This document shows, in pieces, positions 7,785-17,267 of a DNA stretch of 63,886 nucleotides (the first letter of the stretch is position 1; each line of letters opens with the position of its first letter). The position numbers and the translations under genes were made by a program. The stretch lies in contig NZ_QSBV01000015.1 in assembly GCF_003465825.1 (NCBI RefSeq), positions 1 through 63,886 of the forward strand, written 5' to 3'. Source of the DNA: Collinsella sp. AF02-46-1 (lineage in GTDB: Bacteria > Actinomycetota > Coriobacteriia > Coriobacteriales > Coriobacteriaceae). The notes below the pieces were generated by a model that was not told where the DNA came from, did no database searches, and was given only the letters and a program-made list of their open reading frames with translations.

Positions 7785-8257
7785 ATGACCACCCCCGGAC
7801 GCCATGGATCGACCGTCACCGCGCGCTCGTGCGACAACGTTGTCGGCGCCCCCAGCGTAACGCCAGCGATGCTGAGAGAAGTCGGCCACGGCTCATAGTG
7901 CATGGTGCAGGTGTAGGTCCTAAACGTACCGGATAGGGAGAGCAGGCCACCATCCGATGCCTCCGCGCCTTGCTCGCTCGACACTTCGATCTGCAAGCCA
8001 TAGCCTTCCATGGCATTCAGAATTTGAGTCTGAACCGTCGCCGAGGCATCGGCAGAGCTTTCGTCGCCCTCCCCCTCCGACGCCACGGCGTGCGCCAACA
8101 CGATGTCGGGCACCACGCGGTCGAAGCGCGCGACAGCGCTGGCAAAGATCATGACGTTGTACACGATGAGTGCCAGCACCAGCAAAACGGGCGTAACCAC
8201 TGCCATCTCCACCGTCGCTTGGGCGCGCTCCTCGCGCAGACGCATGCGGATACTCAT
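7781..8257 (-). CDS. TadE-like minor pilin (pseudopilin)
   Basis: A 158-residue protein with a basic N-terminus followed by EERAQATVEMAVVTPVLLVLALIVYNVMIFA, the TadE-type processing site (glutamate in a TVE motif) and hydrophobic helix. The remaining part is an extracytoplasmic domain. It overlaps the upstream TadG-like gene by one base (TAATG) and the downstream DUF192 gene by 4 bp. It is predicted to be a low-abundance component or initiator of the Flp pilus. Confidence 0.85.
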   Translation of the reverse strand: MSIRMRLREERAQATVEMAVVTPVLLVLALIVYNVMIFASAVARFDRVVPDIVLAHAVASEGEGDESSADASATVQTQILNAMEGYGLQIEVSSEQGAEASDGGLLSLSGTFRTYTCTMHYEPWPTSLSIAGVTLGAPTTLSHERAVTVDPWRPGVVM

Positions 8258-10410
8258 TACGACCCACCGCCCAGAGCGCCAACCAGCGTGGCGACATCGA
8301 CGGTGAGCGGGATGGAGCCGCCGCCGGGCAGAGGAATCTCCGCAAGCGTGAACACCGTGCCGCTAATGGTGCGTTCGACTTGATATTCCAACGCCTCGCA
8401 AAGCGCCTTGGGATCGGTCACGCCCAACGGAATACTTCGCAGCTTGTCTTGCGCTTGAGAGAAACCAGCAATGTCAGACCCCGGACTCTTAATGACGTTG
8501 GCGGAATCGGTCAGCACCGGCTTTCGCAGGCGCAAGTCGCACGGCTCCAGACCCAACGCCGCCACGGACGCCGAAACGGTATCGCCGAGCCACGATGCGA
8601 TGGAGCCCAACGCGCCGCTGCCCCCTCCTAGGCCTTTAATCATCTCGTCCATAAGTTCGTCGGCCGAACCTTGGATGTCTCCGTATCCCACAAGCAGCCG
8701 TCCCCAGACATCCATGACGCCATCGAGTACGCCGGCAACGCCACCCGAGCGTTCCTTCAATGTCGAGAAAAATCGCGAAAGCACGTTGTTTTGCGCCGTC
8801 GCCCCATCGGGCGCCAGCACCGCGGCAGAGATGGCACCGCGATCGCCAAGCCTGACTGCCGTGTTAAACGAAGAGTTGAGCTCATCGGGGCTCGAGATGG
8901 CACCCGAAACCGCAAAGGCAACCACGCCGTTGCGACCGGGCGGAGCGATACGCGGACGCTCACCGGAAAGTTCTTTGATGGCGGTATCGAACGCATTGCC
9001 CGCACGGTCGGCTTCGTCCTCGGTCTGACGCTCGAGCTCGAGCTCCTTGTTGCGACAGTCGACGTAGTCCTCCAGGGCGTCTTTAAACTTGTCAAAGTGA
9101 TACTCGAAGCCGTTTTCGATAGAGGTTGAAGGCGCCGCAACAGCACCAAGCGACAAAACGCCAAAATGGCATTTGCTGCATTTATCCTGTCCATCGTAAT
9201 CGGCAACCGAAGCAAATCCGCTCGGCGTCCCTTTCTTATAGTTGGGGCAGGTCGTCCCGTAATGCAGATACGCCTTGTCATCGTTTACGCTAGTCGGCCA
9301 CACCGCATCGGTATAGAGTTCCGTCGCCCGAACCTCATCAGAGTTGCGCGGCAGCAGCGGAATATAGGAGGAAACCCTGTCTCCGTTCTCGGTTATATAT
9401 GCCCGATCGACCTCCGCGTTCGCATAGGTATAAAACGCCTTACGCGCCGCAGACTCTGCCTTCATCTCGACACTCGAGCCGCGGGGCTTCTCATTTGTCA
9501 GACGCCAATGGTAGTAGTCCTTCGCGCGATCAAGGGCAACTTGGGTCTCCCACGTAACGCTCGATGAGTAATGCGGATTTTGAACACCGGAGAGATCCGT
9601 TAGGCTTTTCGCACGCTCCCACATGCAAGAACAGCTGCCGACCGAGCCCTTGTCAGACCCACCACAATCCGCCAGCCAAGCGCGCTCCTTTGCCTTCGCC
9701 GTCTCCTCCGAGGCCTTCCGCAGCTCCTCGGCCGCACGCTCTAAATCATCTGATGTGTCTTTAATGGTATCGGTCGAGATCTCTGACCCTTTGAGCGCAG
9801 CAAAGTCCGACTCGGATGTCCTGGGCACGGCAAGCGCCGTACCGGTATAGGTCACACTATCGGTATCCTGCGCCGACACCGCCTGCGTGGCACGCGCGGC
9901 GATCAGATACGGCAGAGCCGTCTCGATTTTCTGTAAGCCTTCCGATGCGCTTTTGGCAAACTTGTTGCGCGTTTTAATGATCTCGATCCCGGTGTCGACC
10001 ATATTGCCGGCAACCGGCTCGGCACCCGGGATGAGGATGGCGACCAGGCCCGTCCCGATCGTGGCAAACCCCGCCAGCCCCAGACTCAAGATACTCGCAT
10101 CAACCACCGTGGCAGCCGTGTGATAGGACGACACTACGTTGGCACCCGCCAGCGCGCCGCTATCGGCCGCCACCTGGGTGTCCCCGGCACGCGACATGCT
10201 CCATATCGCCGCGGTCGACGAAAACAACAATGTGAGCACCACTAGGATGACCACGGCAGAAGAAAGCGTGGTATAGGCGCCGTCTTCGATAAACAGATCG
10301 ACACCGGCTCGACCCATAAAGCCGCCTCGCTTGCGATGGCAGCTCGGACGGTGCGTCAAAACGCGTCTAGACCAGAAACGCTTAATCCCATGCAGCAATC
10401 CACGAATCAT
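8257..10410 (-). CDS. TadG-like pilus assembly protein, large
   Basis: A 717-residue protein with a single N-terminal membrane helix (about residues 45-70, SSAVVILVVLTLLFSSTAAIWSM, in part) followed by AGDTQVAADSGALAGANVVSS. This is the classic TadG/TadE-like AADSAALAGA motif. The long exterior part is acidic and helical with several cysteines (for example CGGSDKGSVGSCSC and KCSKCHFG), possibly disulfide or metal bound. The ATG at 10410 has GGAGGGAG 3 bases upstream and overlaps the previous gene by 29 bp. The role is inferred from position and the N-terminal motif. Confidence 0.82.
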   Translation of the reverse strand: MIRGLLHGIKRFWSRRVLTHRPSCHRKRGGFMGRAGVDLFIEDGAYTTLSSAVVILVVLTLLFSSTAAIWSMSRAGDTQVAADSGALAGANVVSSYHTAATVVDASILSLGLAGFATIGTGLVAILIPGAEPVAGNMVDTGIEIIKTRNKFAKSASEGLQKIETALPYLIAARATQAVSAQDTDSVTYTGTALAVPRTSESDFAALKGSEISTDTIKDTSDDLERAAEELRKASEETAKAKERAWLADCGGSDKGSVGSCSCMWERAKSLTDLSGVQNPHYSSSVTWETQVALDRAKDYYHWRLTNEKPRGSSVEMKAESAARKAFYTYANAEVDRAYITENGDRVSSYIPLLPRNSDEVRATELYTDAVWPTSVNDDKAYLHYGTTCPNYKKGTPSGFASVADYDGQDKCSKCHFGVLSLGAVAAPSTSIENGFEYHFDKFKDALEDYVDCRNKELELERQTEDEADRAGNAFDTAIKELSGERPRIAPPGRNGVVAFAVSGAISSPDELNSSFNTAVRLGDRGAISAAVLAPDGATAQNNVLSRFFSTLKERSGGVAGVLDGVMDVWGRLLVGYGDIQGSADELMDEMIKGLGGGSGALGSIASWLGDTVSASVAALGLEPCDLRLRKPVLTDSANVIKSPGSDIAGFSQAQDKLRSIPLGVTDPKALCEALEYQVERTISGTVFTLAEIPLPGGGSIPLTVDVATLVGALGGGS

Positions 10411-10879
10411 AATCTCCCTCCAGCCATTCGGGACGCGATTGATACGAGACATCGACCTTGAGCTCAACGTAGCCGCCCTCGGCGGTACCACCCATAGCCT
10501 GCGCAAACGCACCGATCACAGGCAACGGCTTGACCTCGCCGGAAACGGACACGGACGAGGCGCCACCCGCACCGACCCGGCCAAGCTCGATATCCCACGA
10601 CAACGGCCCGCCGGCATGAAAGATCGAAACGTTGGGCACTGCGGCAAGTCGGCGGCGGGTGAACTCCTTAAGATCGTCGTCCTCCGCCGTCGTCGTGGTC
10701 ATGAGCCGCGCGGTCTCGGCGGCGGCAGACTCCATGACCGCGCGCGTATAGAGCAGACACGCCGGTTGCAGTGCGAGAAGGATGAGCGTCAGAAACGTCG
10801 GCAGCAAAAAAGCGGCCTCGACCGTAGACTGCGCCCGGTCCTCGCGCGCGATATCAATACAGCGCGATGTCCTCAGCAC
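10382..10879 (-). CDS. TadE-like minor pilin
   Basis: About 165 residues. The core is EDRAQSTVEAAFLLPTFLTLILLALQ, a TadE processing site and helix, followed by ESAAAETARLMTTTT and an exterior domain. The start is uncertain: the GTG at 10879 is used here, but it has no good ribosome binding site, and an ATT at 10858 overlapping the upstream stop (ATTGA) with GAGGA upstream is an alternative. It is expressed with the neighbouring pilin genes. Confidence 0.78.
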   Translation of the reverse strand: MLRTSRCIDIAREDRAQSTVEAAFLLPTFLTLILLALQPACLLYTRAVMESAAAETARLMTTTTAEDDDLKEFTRRRLAAVPNVSIFHAGGPLSWDIELGRVGAGGASSVSVSGEVKPLPVIGAFAQAMGGTAEGGYVELKVDVSYQSRPEWLEGDYDSWIAAWD

Positions 10880-11072
10880 CCACAGCAGCGTCGACAACCG
10901 ATGTCGAGGTGACGCCGTGAGACGCCGCCCGCTCGACCAGCGCCGCCAAGCGCCCATCGGTGCCAGCACGCCAAAGCCCCGCAATCGCCAGCACGATCGA
11001 TAACAGCGCCACCGTGACGATGGCGTATTCGACCGTCGCCTGGGCAGATTCCTCACGCAGGACATCATGCAT
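10854..11072 (-). CDS. Small TadE/Flp-like pilin
   Basis: A 72-residue protein: short basic leader MHDVLREE, then SAQATVEYAIVTVALLSIVLAIAGLW, then a short exterior tail. The glutamate-tyrosine in TVEY and the hydrophobic helix make it a type IVb prepilin-like protein, but it has no glycine at the usual cleavage point (alanine instead). It starts one base after the stop of the upstream gene. It may be a minor pilin. Confidence 0.78.
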   Translation of the reverse strand: MHDVLREESAQATVEYAIVTVALLSIVLAIAGLWRAGTDGRLAALVERAASHGVTSTSVVDAAVGAEDIALY

Positions 11073-11073
11073 T

Positions 11074-11637
11074 TCACGATCCCTCCTTTGAGTCCGTTGC
11101 CTGCGGGCTCAGGCGCACGGCGCGCAGACGACACGAAGCATCGCCAGTATCCGCGGCAACCGTCACCATATCGACCCAGCCGCGTCCGTCGCGCACGATA
11201 GCGCCCCACACGTTGCCCTTGATATCGAGATAGCCGCTCAGAGCAAGTTGTGCCGTGGGTACCTCGCGATAGGCACGCAGCATATCCGCTGCCGCTTCGG
11301 TCATCGGTCGGTCCTCGGACCATGCAAGCCGGACCGCAATCGCGTTGCCCTCAGGCGAATCCGTCGCAGTGCCAGACCGCTTGTCGAGCGCCCGCAGAAA
11401 GGTTTGCGCCGTGACAGCGACATCCGAATCGTCCGCATCTCGCATCTCATCTTTTTGAGACGCCACCGCCGAATCTGAGCCCAAATCGGAGGCGGTCCCA
11501 GGACGCTGCTGCCGCGCGGCGTTAAGCCCCCAAAGCACCACCGCTATCGCCACGGTCAGGCAAGCAAACACCAGCAGCACCCCGATGGGGCGCTCGCCCT
11601 CTACAGGCTGTTGATGCCCTCGCTGATCGCATCCCAT
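11074..11637 (-). CDS. Membrane-anchored hypothetical protein of the tad operon
   Basis: Up to 187 residues with one N-terminal membrane helix (GVLLVFACLTVAIAVVLWGL) and an exterior alpha/beta domain ending ASCRLRAVRLSP. I do not recognise the exterior domain. The ATG at 11637 lies 37 bp inside the flp gene with only a weak AAAGAG upstream; a GTG nearer the helix is possible. Its place between flp and the minor pilins suggests a structural or assembly role. Confidence 0.7.
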   Translation of the reverse strand: MGCDQRGHQQPVEGERPIGVLLVFACLTVAIAVVLWGLNAARQQRPGTASDLGSDSAVASQKDEMRDADDSDVAVTAQTFLRALDKRSGTATDSPEGNAIAVRLAWSEDRPMTEAAADMLRAYREVPTAQLALSGYLDIKGNVWGAIVRDGRGWVDMVTVAADTGDASCRLRAVRLSPQATDSKEGS

Positions 11638-11834
11638 AGCTCTTTAACCTTGCCTTTAAATGCAACGATGGCAATAATCGCGATCACCACAAGTACGCCC
11701 ACTAAAATGGCGTACTCGGTGGTACCCTGCGCGCTCTCCTCCTGCAACAGCTCCTTGGCATGCTGGCGAGTGTGAATCGCCCGGCAAAAAGCCCAGCTCC
11801 AAGCCTTGTCAGCAACTTCGACCATCGTGTTCAT
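11601..11834 (-). CDS. flp: Flp family type IVb major pilin
   Basis: A 77-residue prepilin. The leader is unusually long (about 35 residues, MNTMVEVADKAWSWAFCRAI and onward). It is followed by EESAQGTTEYAILVGVLVVIAIIAIVAF, a G/TTEY processing site and hydrophobic helix, and a short tail ending EGINSL. The glutamate is at +3 of the predicted cut, closer than the +5 of classical Flp pilins. GGAGG precedes the ATG. It is the likely main subunit of the pilus built by the upstream tadZABC genes. No prepilin peptidase gene is present here. Confidence 0.9.
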   Translation of the reverse strand: MNTMVEVADKAWSWAFCRAIHTRQHAKELLQEESAQGTTEYAILVGVLVVIAIIAIVAFKGKVKELWDAISEGINSL

Positions 11835-11844
11835 GTATTCCTCC

Positions 11845-12486
11845 CTACATCATCCCGCCTGCTCCCAGCAGCGGGCCCAATATGGACAGAAGCAACGCCG
11901 GCAAGATGAGCGTGCCGGTGGGAATCAACAGCTTGACGGGCGCACGCTCGATCTCGCGCTCGACCGCGGCGCGATGAGCCGCACGGATCTCGCGACTTTG
12001 AGCGGCCAGCGTCTCGGCAAGTGGGGCACCCAGGGCGAGCGCCTGCCCCACCGTGATGGCAAAGGTCTCGAGCGCTCGCACGTCCAGATCGCGCGCGGCG
12101 GCCAACAACTCGTCCTCACGCGTGCCCACGCCCACCTGCCACGCCATGCAGGCGCGCTCAAGGCGAAGAGCCAGCACTGACCGGCGGTTGGCGCAGAAAA
12201 TCTCAAGCGCCGCATCAAACGAAAGACCGGCCGAAAGACCCAAGCGCACAACATCGATCATCTCGGACACTTCGCCGAGCGACACTCGCGCCGGGCCGCC
12301 CGCTCCAACCGCGCCCTTCACTCGCGCGGTCAGAGCATCGACCACCGAGCGACCAGCGGCAGCGACCAGCACCGCCTCGCGCTTGCAGGCCCCTGCGATC
12401 TTGCGTGCATCCGCCCGATCAAAACCCGTCGCGACAAATACACTCAGGGCGCACAGGCAAGCCGCAACTGCAACCGAGGCGCTCAT
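11845..12486 (-). CDS. tadC: TadC-like type II secretion F-domain protein
   Basis: A 213-residue inner-membrane platform protein. An N-terminal helix, the T2SSF segment (EVSEMIDVVRLGLSAGLSFDAAL and AITVGQALALGAPLAETLAAQS) and a final hydrophobic stretch (LLIPTGTLILPALLLSILGPLL) are visible. The ATG overlaps the tadB stop as ATGA. With TadB it forms the membrane platform contacting the TadA motor. A longer upstream frame overlaps tadB and was rejected. Confidence 0.87.
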   Translation of the reverse strand: MSASVAVAACLCALSVFVATGFDRADARKIAGACKREAVLVAAAGRSVVDALTARVKGAVGAGGPARVSLGEVSEMIDVVRLGLSAGLSFDAALEIFCANRRSVLALRLERACMAWQVGVGTREDELLAAARDLDVRALETFAITVGQALALGAPLAETLAAQSREIRAAHRAAVEREIERAPVKLLIPTGTLILPALLLSILGPLLGAGGMM

Positions 12487-13409
12487 AGCTCCACCCGCAT
12501 AATGCGCCGGATAACCACCAGGGCAACGGCGTTGAGGGCAAGACCCAGCACCACAGCGCCCGCGCCGGCAGGCGTCGCAAGACCGCGACGAAAATCTGCC
12601 GAAAGCAGCGCCAACACCGCGCACATGCCCGCCGGCATCGCCGCGACCATATGCGCAGACATGCGAGCCTGCGACGTCTTAACATCCAGGCGGCGCTTGA
12701 GCTCAATGCGCTCCCCCACCATGCTCGACGCCTCGGACAGTAAGTCGGCAAGCGGAGCGCCGGTGCGCTGAGACACCTTAAGCGCCAAGGTCACAAGCGA
12801 AAGACCGGGGGCGTCGATACGCACGAGCAAGTCATCGAGCGCGTCGGTCGCCGAGATGCCGCAATCGATCGCCGCCGCCACCCGCAAAAACTCGTTATGC
12901 ACTGGCTCTTGCGCATGAGCGCCCACAAAGCGCATGCCCTGGGCCAGCGAATGTCCCGAGGCAAGCGACATGGAAAGTGCGGTAAACGCCTCGGGCATTG
13001 CCTCTTCTGCATCGTGTTGCTCGCGCCGGCTCTCAAAGCCATCCCGAGCGGCACCAACGGCAAACGGAGCAACAAGTCCCAAGGCAAATCCGAGGGGCGA
13101 TAACGACACCATCGTTAGTAAAACGCAGCAGACACCGCTCGATAGCAGCAGAAACGCCAAACATCCCGAAGCATCCTCGATCACGAGGCCAAGGCGATGC
13201 GCCGGAGCCAGCGATGCCCACGAACGGGCGATCTTTTTCAGCAGATCGTTTTTCACCAGCTCACGCGGCAGCTTCTCTGCCACCGTCTCGAGCGCCTGAC
13301 GTGCCAGCTCCGCCGGCGGTACCTGCGGCACACGAGGTTCCGCCCCGCACGCCGTCGCGACAGAAAGCCCTGCCAAGCCCCCTACGACGAGGGGCACAGC
13401 GATCTCCAT
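12483..13409 (-). CDS. tadB: TadB-like type II secretion F-domain protein
   Basis: A 308-residue platform protein with an N-terminal membrane helix, a central pair of helices (LAFLLLSSGVCCVLLTMVSL and onward), the T2SSF motif (EAFTALSMSLASGHSLAQGMRFVG) and C-terminal helices. It overlaps tadA by 28 bp and tadC by 4 bp, so the platform and motor genes are tightly coupled. It is predicted to sit in the cytoplasmic membrane. Confidence 0.88.
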   Translation of the reverse strand: MEIAVPLVVGGLAGLSVATACGAEPRVPQVPPAELARQALETVAEKLPRELVKNDLLKKIARSWASLAPAHRLGLVIEDASGCLAFLLLSSGVCCVLLTMVSLSPLGFALGLVAPFAVGAARDGFESRREQHDAEEAMPEAFTALSMSLASGHSLAQGMRFVGAHAQEPVHNEFLRVAAAIDCGISATDALDDLLVRIDAPGLSLVTLALKVSQRTGAPLADLLSEASSMVGERIELKRRLDVKTSQARMSAHMVAAMPAGMCAVLALLSADFRRGLATPAGAGAVVLGLALNAVALVVIRRIMRVEL

Positions 13410-14710
13410 TCGTCCACCTCCTCTTGTGTGAGCGTCCCCGACCGCAGGCCTTCTGCGATAAACGGCGGCTCGCGGTCAAGCGTCCAGGTGCGCTCGGCGG
13501 CATCGAACGTCACATAGCGCTCGAGCTCTACGCCGCCCGATGCGGCGCGTCGCACCCCCGAATACGAGGAGACGAAGCGCCTGCCATCGGCGTGGCGCTC
13601 GGACATCACGATACCGTCGAGCGCCATGGCAATCTGCTCCTCGATGAGCTCACTCGGCAGGTCGATGCCATAACGTGCAAGCAACGTCAGACGCACCACG
13701 GTCTCCTGTTCTGAACCCGCATGAAGTGTGGTGAGCGACCCGTCGTGGCCCGTGTTCATGGCCTGCAACATGTCGCAGCACTCGGCACCGCGCACCTCGC
13801 CCACCACGATGCGGTCGGGGCGCATGCGCAGGGCATTAGTTACCAGGTCGCGGATCGTCACCGCGCCCTCGCCCTCAATTGAAGCCTCGCGCGCCTCTAG
13901 GCGCACCACGTGCGGATGATGCGCAAACTTGAGCTCGGCAGAGTCCTCGATCGTCACGATGCGCTCGCCGGTGGAAATCTCACATGACAACGCGTTGAGC
14001 AGGGTGGTCTTACCAGATCCCGTGCCTCCCGCAACCGCCAGGTCCTGTCGCAGCGACACCGCGCACGACAGCAGCTGCGCATACCAAAGCGGCAGCGACC
14101 CCAGCCCCACAAGCTCGTCCAGCGAGCAGATACGGTCCGAGAACTTTCGGATGGTGAGAATCGGTCCGTCAATCGCCACAGGCGGAATCACCGCGTTGAC
14201 GCGATAGCCCGTTTTGAGGCGGGCGTTGACGATGGGGCTGCGCTCGTCGATACGGCGGCCAAGTGGCGAGATGATGCGGTCGATAAGCACACGGATCTGC
14301 TCATCATCCTCAAACGCATGCTCGATGGGGTACAAGACGCCGCCGCGTTCAAAGAAAGCCGAGCGGCAGCCGTTGATCATGATCTCGGTAACGGTGTCGT
14401 CCTCGATGAGCGGCTGCAACGGCCCCAAGCCCACCACGTCATCCAAAATCTCGTCGATGATGGTTTCGCGCTCGGGCGTCGCGAGATCGGTCGGCTCCTC
14501 AACATTGAGCGCCGCCTCCACCGCAGGACGCAATTCCGAGCGGGCAAGTGCCGGGTCGATATAGGCGCTGATACGCGCCACTTCGTCGTAACCCATGCGG
14601 TCCATCACGGCGCGCTTGGTGCGTCGTTTCACCGCGCGGCGACGCCCCGCATCTACAGGCGCTGCCGCCGCTGCAGCGCCGGCAGCCTTAATCCTCGTTT
14701 GCAGGCTCAT
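13382..14710 (-). CDS. tadA: TadA/CpaF type II/IV secretion ATPase
   Basis: A 442-residue hexameric motor ATPase for Flp pilus assembly. The N-terminal domain includes [22 protein letters not shown]. The nucleotide site has Walker [11 protein letters not shown] near residue 230, the Asp box [12 protein letters not shown], Walker [12 protein letters not shown] and the His box [13 protein letters not shown]. All key residues appear intact. It overlaps tadZ by 4 bp (ATGA). It acts on the cytoplasmic face of the TadBC platform. Confidence 0.95.
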   Translation of the reverse strand: MSLQTRIKAAGAAAAAAPVDAGRRRAVKRRTKRAVMDRMGYDEVARISAYIDPALARSELRPAVEAALNVEEPTDLATPERETIIDEILDDVVGLGPLQPLIEDDTVTEIMINGCRSAFFERGGVLYPIEHAFEDDEQIRVLIDRIISPLGRRIDERSPIVNARLKTGYRVNAVIPPVAIDGPILTIRKFSDRICSLDELVGLGSLPLWYAQLLSCAVSLRQDLAVAGGTGSGKTTLLNALSCEISTGERIVTIEDSAELKFAHHPHVVRLEAREASIEGEGAVTIRDLVTNALRMRPDRIVVGEVRGAECCDMLQAMNTGHDGSLTTLHAGSEQETVVRLTLLARYGIDLPSELIEEQIAMALDGIVMSERHADGRRFVSSYSGVRRAASGGVELERYVTFDAAERTWTLDREPPFIAEGLRSGTLTQEEVDEWRSLCPSS

Positions 14711-16356
14711 CGCTGATCACCCTCGCGCAACCAGGGAAGGCGGATACGCGGGCGTTCGGTACGCGTTGCACGGTCGGCGACCATATCGCCCCAAGGGCCG
14801 ACGGCGCACCCCAGTTCCACGAGCATCTCGCGCGTGGCCTCGCGCATGCTAGTCGCAAAAGCACTGGTCTGCCCCACCGCCTCGTCAGCGCGTCCAAACG
14901 CCATGAGCGCGGCGAGATCCTGCCCGCCATCGGCGATACGAATCTTGGAGCTCAACGCACAGGCAATCTCAAAGCGCATGGCGACGTCCTCGTCTGCCCC
15001 GCGCGCACCGAACCGGTTGAACACGGCGCTCATGCGCGTGCGCGGCACACCTACTCGACCTGCCAGTTCGATGACGCGCGACGCCGATGTCGCGGACGAC
15101 ACCGCCGCATCGCCAACGACCAGGCAACGGTCGCTCGCCGCCACCGCAGCCGCCACGGCGTCGCCCCAAAAGACCGAGGTATCGATAAAGACCACGTCGG
15201 ATTCGCGACGCAGAACATCAAGCAGTAGCTCCACCGGACGCGCCATGAGCTCAGCTTGCTCGGGCGCCGCGACGGGACCCCAGAGCGTAACGCCCGGCGC
15301 CACGCGCATCGATGTGGCTACGATATCCGGCTCGGTGAGCGTGCCCGCCGCCGACGGCTCGATAAGTGCCGCCATATCGCGCGGAGCATCGACGCCTAAC
15401 AAGTCGTAAAGGTTTCCAAACATCAGGTCCAGGTCGAGCACGGCGGCACGCAAGCCCAACAGCGACGATGTGTGTGCCATGGTGGCAACGATCGTCGACT
15501 TGCCGCAACCGCCCGAACCCGAAATAGCGCAGATGACTGGAGCTCGATGCGGCGGAGCGGTAGCGTCTGCCGGCGGCATCGGAGGCGGCGGGGCGGACGT
15601 CGGTGACAGCGTCCCCGTCTCCCCCGCCGCAACCACGTGCTGCGTCCAAGCCGGCATGGCTGCTTGTTCGGTCTGCGAGGCAGGCTCGTTCTGCGCAATC
15701 TGCTCATGCTGCATCAGCGACAACTCGCCGCACCCGGCAAAGCCCTCAACTTCGTCGAGTTCATCCACCAGATTCACGCCGTGCACGTATCCCATATCTA
15801 CAGCCGGGGAGTCGCCAGCATGCTGCGCCGGCCCTCCAGCGTCATCGCATACAAGGGGGTTCCGGGGGCGCCGACCATGCTCGGCTTCCGCTTTTCCATA
15901 ATCATCAACACGCGGGCCTCTTGTAGCGCGAGGCGCCCCGGGTTCCCTATCAACAAAAGCATCGGGCTCAATCGTCATGCGCCGATCGGAATCAACCGCT
16001 CCCTCGCCCGCGCGCCCGTTGCCGCATATACTGTGTGCAGCGATGACCTCGGTCGCCCCCGCGCGAAACAGCCCCTCGATATCCGACGGATCGAGCGCTT
16101 CTATCAACACGACCACGCGACTCACGCGGCCTTCGGCCGTCAGGCGCGCAACAGTCTTGCGCACATCTTCGGTATCAAACAGAGACGCCGCGATGATGGC
16201 AGCCCCGCGGCGCGACGGAAACGCCCGCGCCATGGAAACCAGCCCGTCCAGGTCACCCACGCGAAGCACCTGTGCACCCGCATCACGGCCCTCGACTTCC
16301 CGCTGCAACAGCCCGTAATCGCCGCACGCGCAGCACGCAAGCCAGATCGCCTTCAT
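14707..16356 (-). CDS. tadZ: TadZ/CpaE-like pilus localisation ATPase
   Basis: A 549-residue protein. The N-terminal part resembles a receiver-like domain (VLIEALDPSDIEGLFRAGATEVIAA), a proline- and acid-rich linker spans about residues 120-270, and a MinD/ParA-type ATPase domain follows. The P-loop reads ISGSGGCGKSTIV: the signature lysine of the deviant Walker A (K-G-G-x-G-K) is serine, as in atypical TadZ proteins. It has DLDLMFGNLYDLLG and later VVFIDTSV. ATG at 16356 overlaps the cpaB stop (TGATG), with a GTG three bases earlier as an alternative. TadZ proteins place the pilus machine in the cell. Confidence 0.88.
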   Translation of the reverse strand: MKAIWLACCACGDYGLLQREVEGRDAGAQVLRVGDLDGLVSMARAFPSRRGAAIIAASLFDTEDVRKTVARLTAEGRVSRVVVLIEALDPSDIEGLFRAGATEVIAAHSICGNGRAGEGAVDSDRRMTIEPDAFVDREPGAPRATRGPRVDDYGKAEAEHGRRPRNPLVCDDAGGPAQHAGDSPAVDMGYVHGVNLVDELDEVEGFAGCGELSLMQHEQIAQNEPASQTEQAAMPAWTQHVVAAGETGTLSPTSAPPPPMPPADATAPPHRAPVICAISGSGGCGKSTIVATMAHTSSLLGLRAAVLDLDLMFGNLYDLLGVDAPRDMAALIEPSAAGTLTEPDIVATSMRVAPGVTLWGPVAAPEQAELMARPVELLLDVLRRESDVVFIDTSVFWGDAVAAAVAASDRCLVVGDAAVSSATSASRVIELAGRVGVPRTRMSAVFNRFGARGADEDVAMRFEIACALSSKIRIADGGQDLAALMAFGRADEAVGQTSAFATSMREATREMLVELGCAVGPWGDMVADRATRTERPRIRLPWLREGDQR

Positions 16357-17015
16357 CACTCGTCGCCTCCGCTCTTTTTGCCGCGCGCCGTGGCGGGAAT
16401 CGTCAAGCTGACCGTTCCCTTGCCCGAGGCTCCCAGCAGTTCCTTGACGTCTTCGGGGTCAGCCGCCAGCGTCACCCATTCGATCTTGCCCTCGCGCGTG
16501 GCACCGGAATCCTCACTGGTATCGATCACGTGCGCGCCGCACAGCCGATCGGTCACGCCGTCCTTTTGCACGTACACGTCCACGTAGCTGCCCACGCCCG
16601 TGGCACCGCCGACCGAGTGCTCGGCATCGACCGCCACCGAAACGGCAACCTTGCCCTTAGGCACCTCGAGCTTGCGGCTCTCGGCCTTGGTGTAGACATT
16701 GCAGATCACGGCGTTTTTGGGAATACGCGAAGTCGTCACGTCGCCGCGCACCTGGCGCAGCTCGGTCGCCGCGTCACGCGGCAGCAGACTCGTCAGCCAT
16801 TCCTGGGTTATGACATTGGTCTCATCGAGGGTCTCACCCACATCGATATCGCGCGCCGCGACGCATACCTCGACGCGATCGCCACCGTACTTGGCCAAGG
16901 TCTCAGCCTGGACCTGTTCGGCTTGCGAGCGGATCGACGAGCCGTAAACCATGCAGAGCAGAGCAGCGAGCACGCCCGCGACCAGACTGATGGCGATGCG
17001 CTTGCTCTTGTTCAC
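16356..17015 (-). CDS. cpaB: CpaB/RcpC-like SAF-domain pilus protein
   Basis: A 219-residue protein with one N-terminal membrane helix (RIAISLVAGVLAALLCMVYGSS) and an exterior SAF domain (VEVCVAARDIDVGETLDETNVI), then a KGKVAVSVAVDAEHSVGGATGVGSYVDVYV segment typical of CpaB. The GTG at 17015 is chosen because GAGAGGAG lies 6 bases upstream; the ATG 15 bases earlier sits in the ribosome binding site itself. It is the first gene of the tad operon, and in monoderm bacteria it probably acts at the cell wall. Confidence 0.87.
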   Translation of the reverse strand: MNKSKRIAISLVAGVLAALLCMVYGSSIRSQAEQVQAETLAKYGGDRVEVCVAARDIDVGETLDETNVITQEWLTSLLPRDAATELRQVRGDVTTSRIPKNAVICNVYTKAESRKLEVPKGKVAVSVAVDAEHSVGGATGVGSYVDVYVQKDGVTDRLCGAHVIDTSEDSGATREGKIEWVTLAADPEDVKELLGASGKGTVSLTIPATARGKKSGGDE

Positions 17016-17112
17016 GGCCGCTCCTCTCATGGCAGTGCCGGGCGAATGCCCGTACCACCATTGTCTGGGCGGCCAGAGTGCAAAGCGGCGCAATCGCAAT
17101 CTTGGTTTTCGA

Positions 17113-17176
17113 TGTCAAACCAATCGCTGACCAAAAGCTGACCAGCCCGTCAAGCTCGTGGCAAGGTTTTGGTCAG
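17113..17176 (-). promoter_or_regulatory. Control region of the tad operon: shared operator modules and a TTGACA box
   Basis: Read on the minus strand, it holds CTGACCAAAA, then ACCTTGCCA..AGCTTGACGG, then TGGTCAGCTTTTGGTCAG (direct repeat of GGTCAG, 17127-17144), then a TTGACA -35 box at 17113-17118 about 100 bp before the cpaB start. The -10 box is weak. That arrangement suggests an activator site upstream of a promoter that needs help. The same two modules recur at 49368-49440. Confidence 0.6.
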
Positions 17177-17216
17177 CACGTCAGCAAACTGCATGTTTCG
17201 AGGCTTTTCCGCAGCA

Positions 17217-17252
17217 AAAAAGCCGTCTCCCGAACAGTTGGGAGACGGCTGT
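17217..17252 (-). terminator. Terminator after rsgA
   Basis: AGCCGTCTCCC, a short loop and GGGAGACGGCT form an 11-bp stem followed on the minus strand by TTTTTTG. It ends rsgA transcription before the tad promoter region. Confidence 0.85.
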
Positions 17253-17267
17253 CATAGGAAAAATCAA

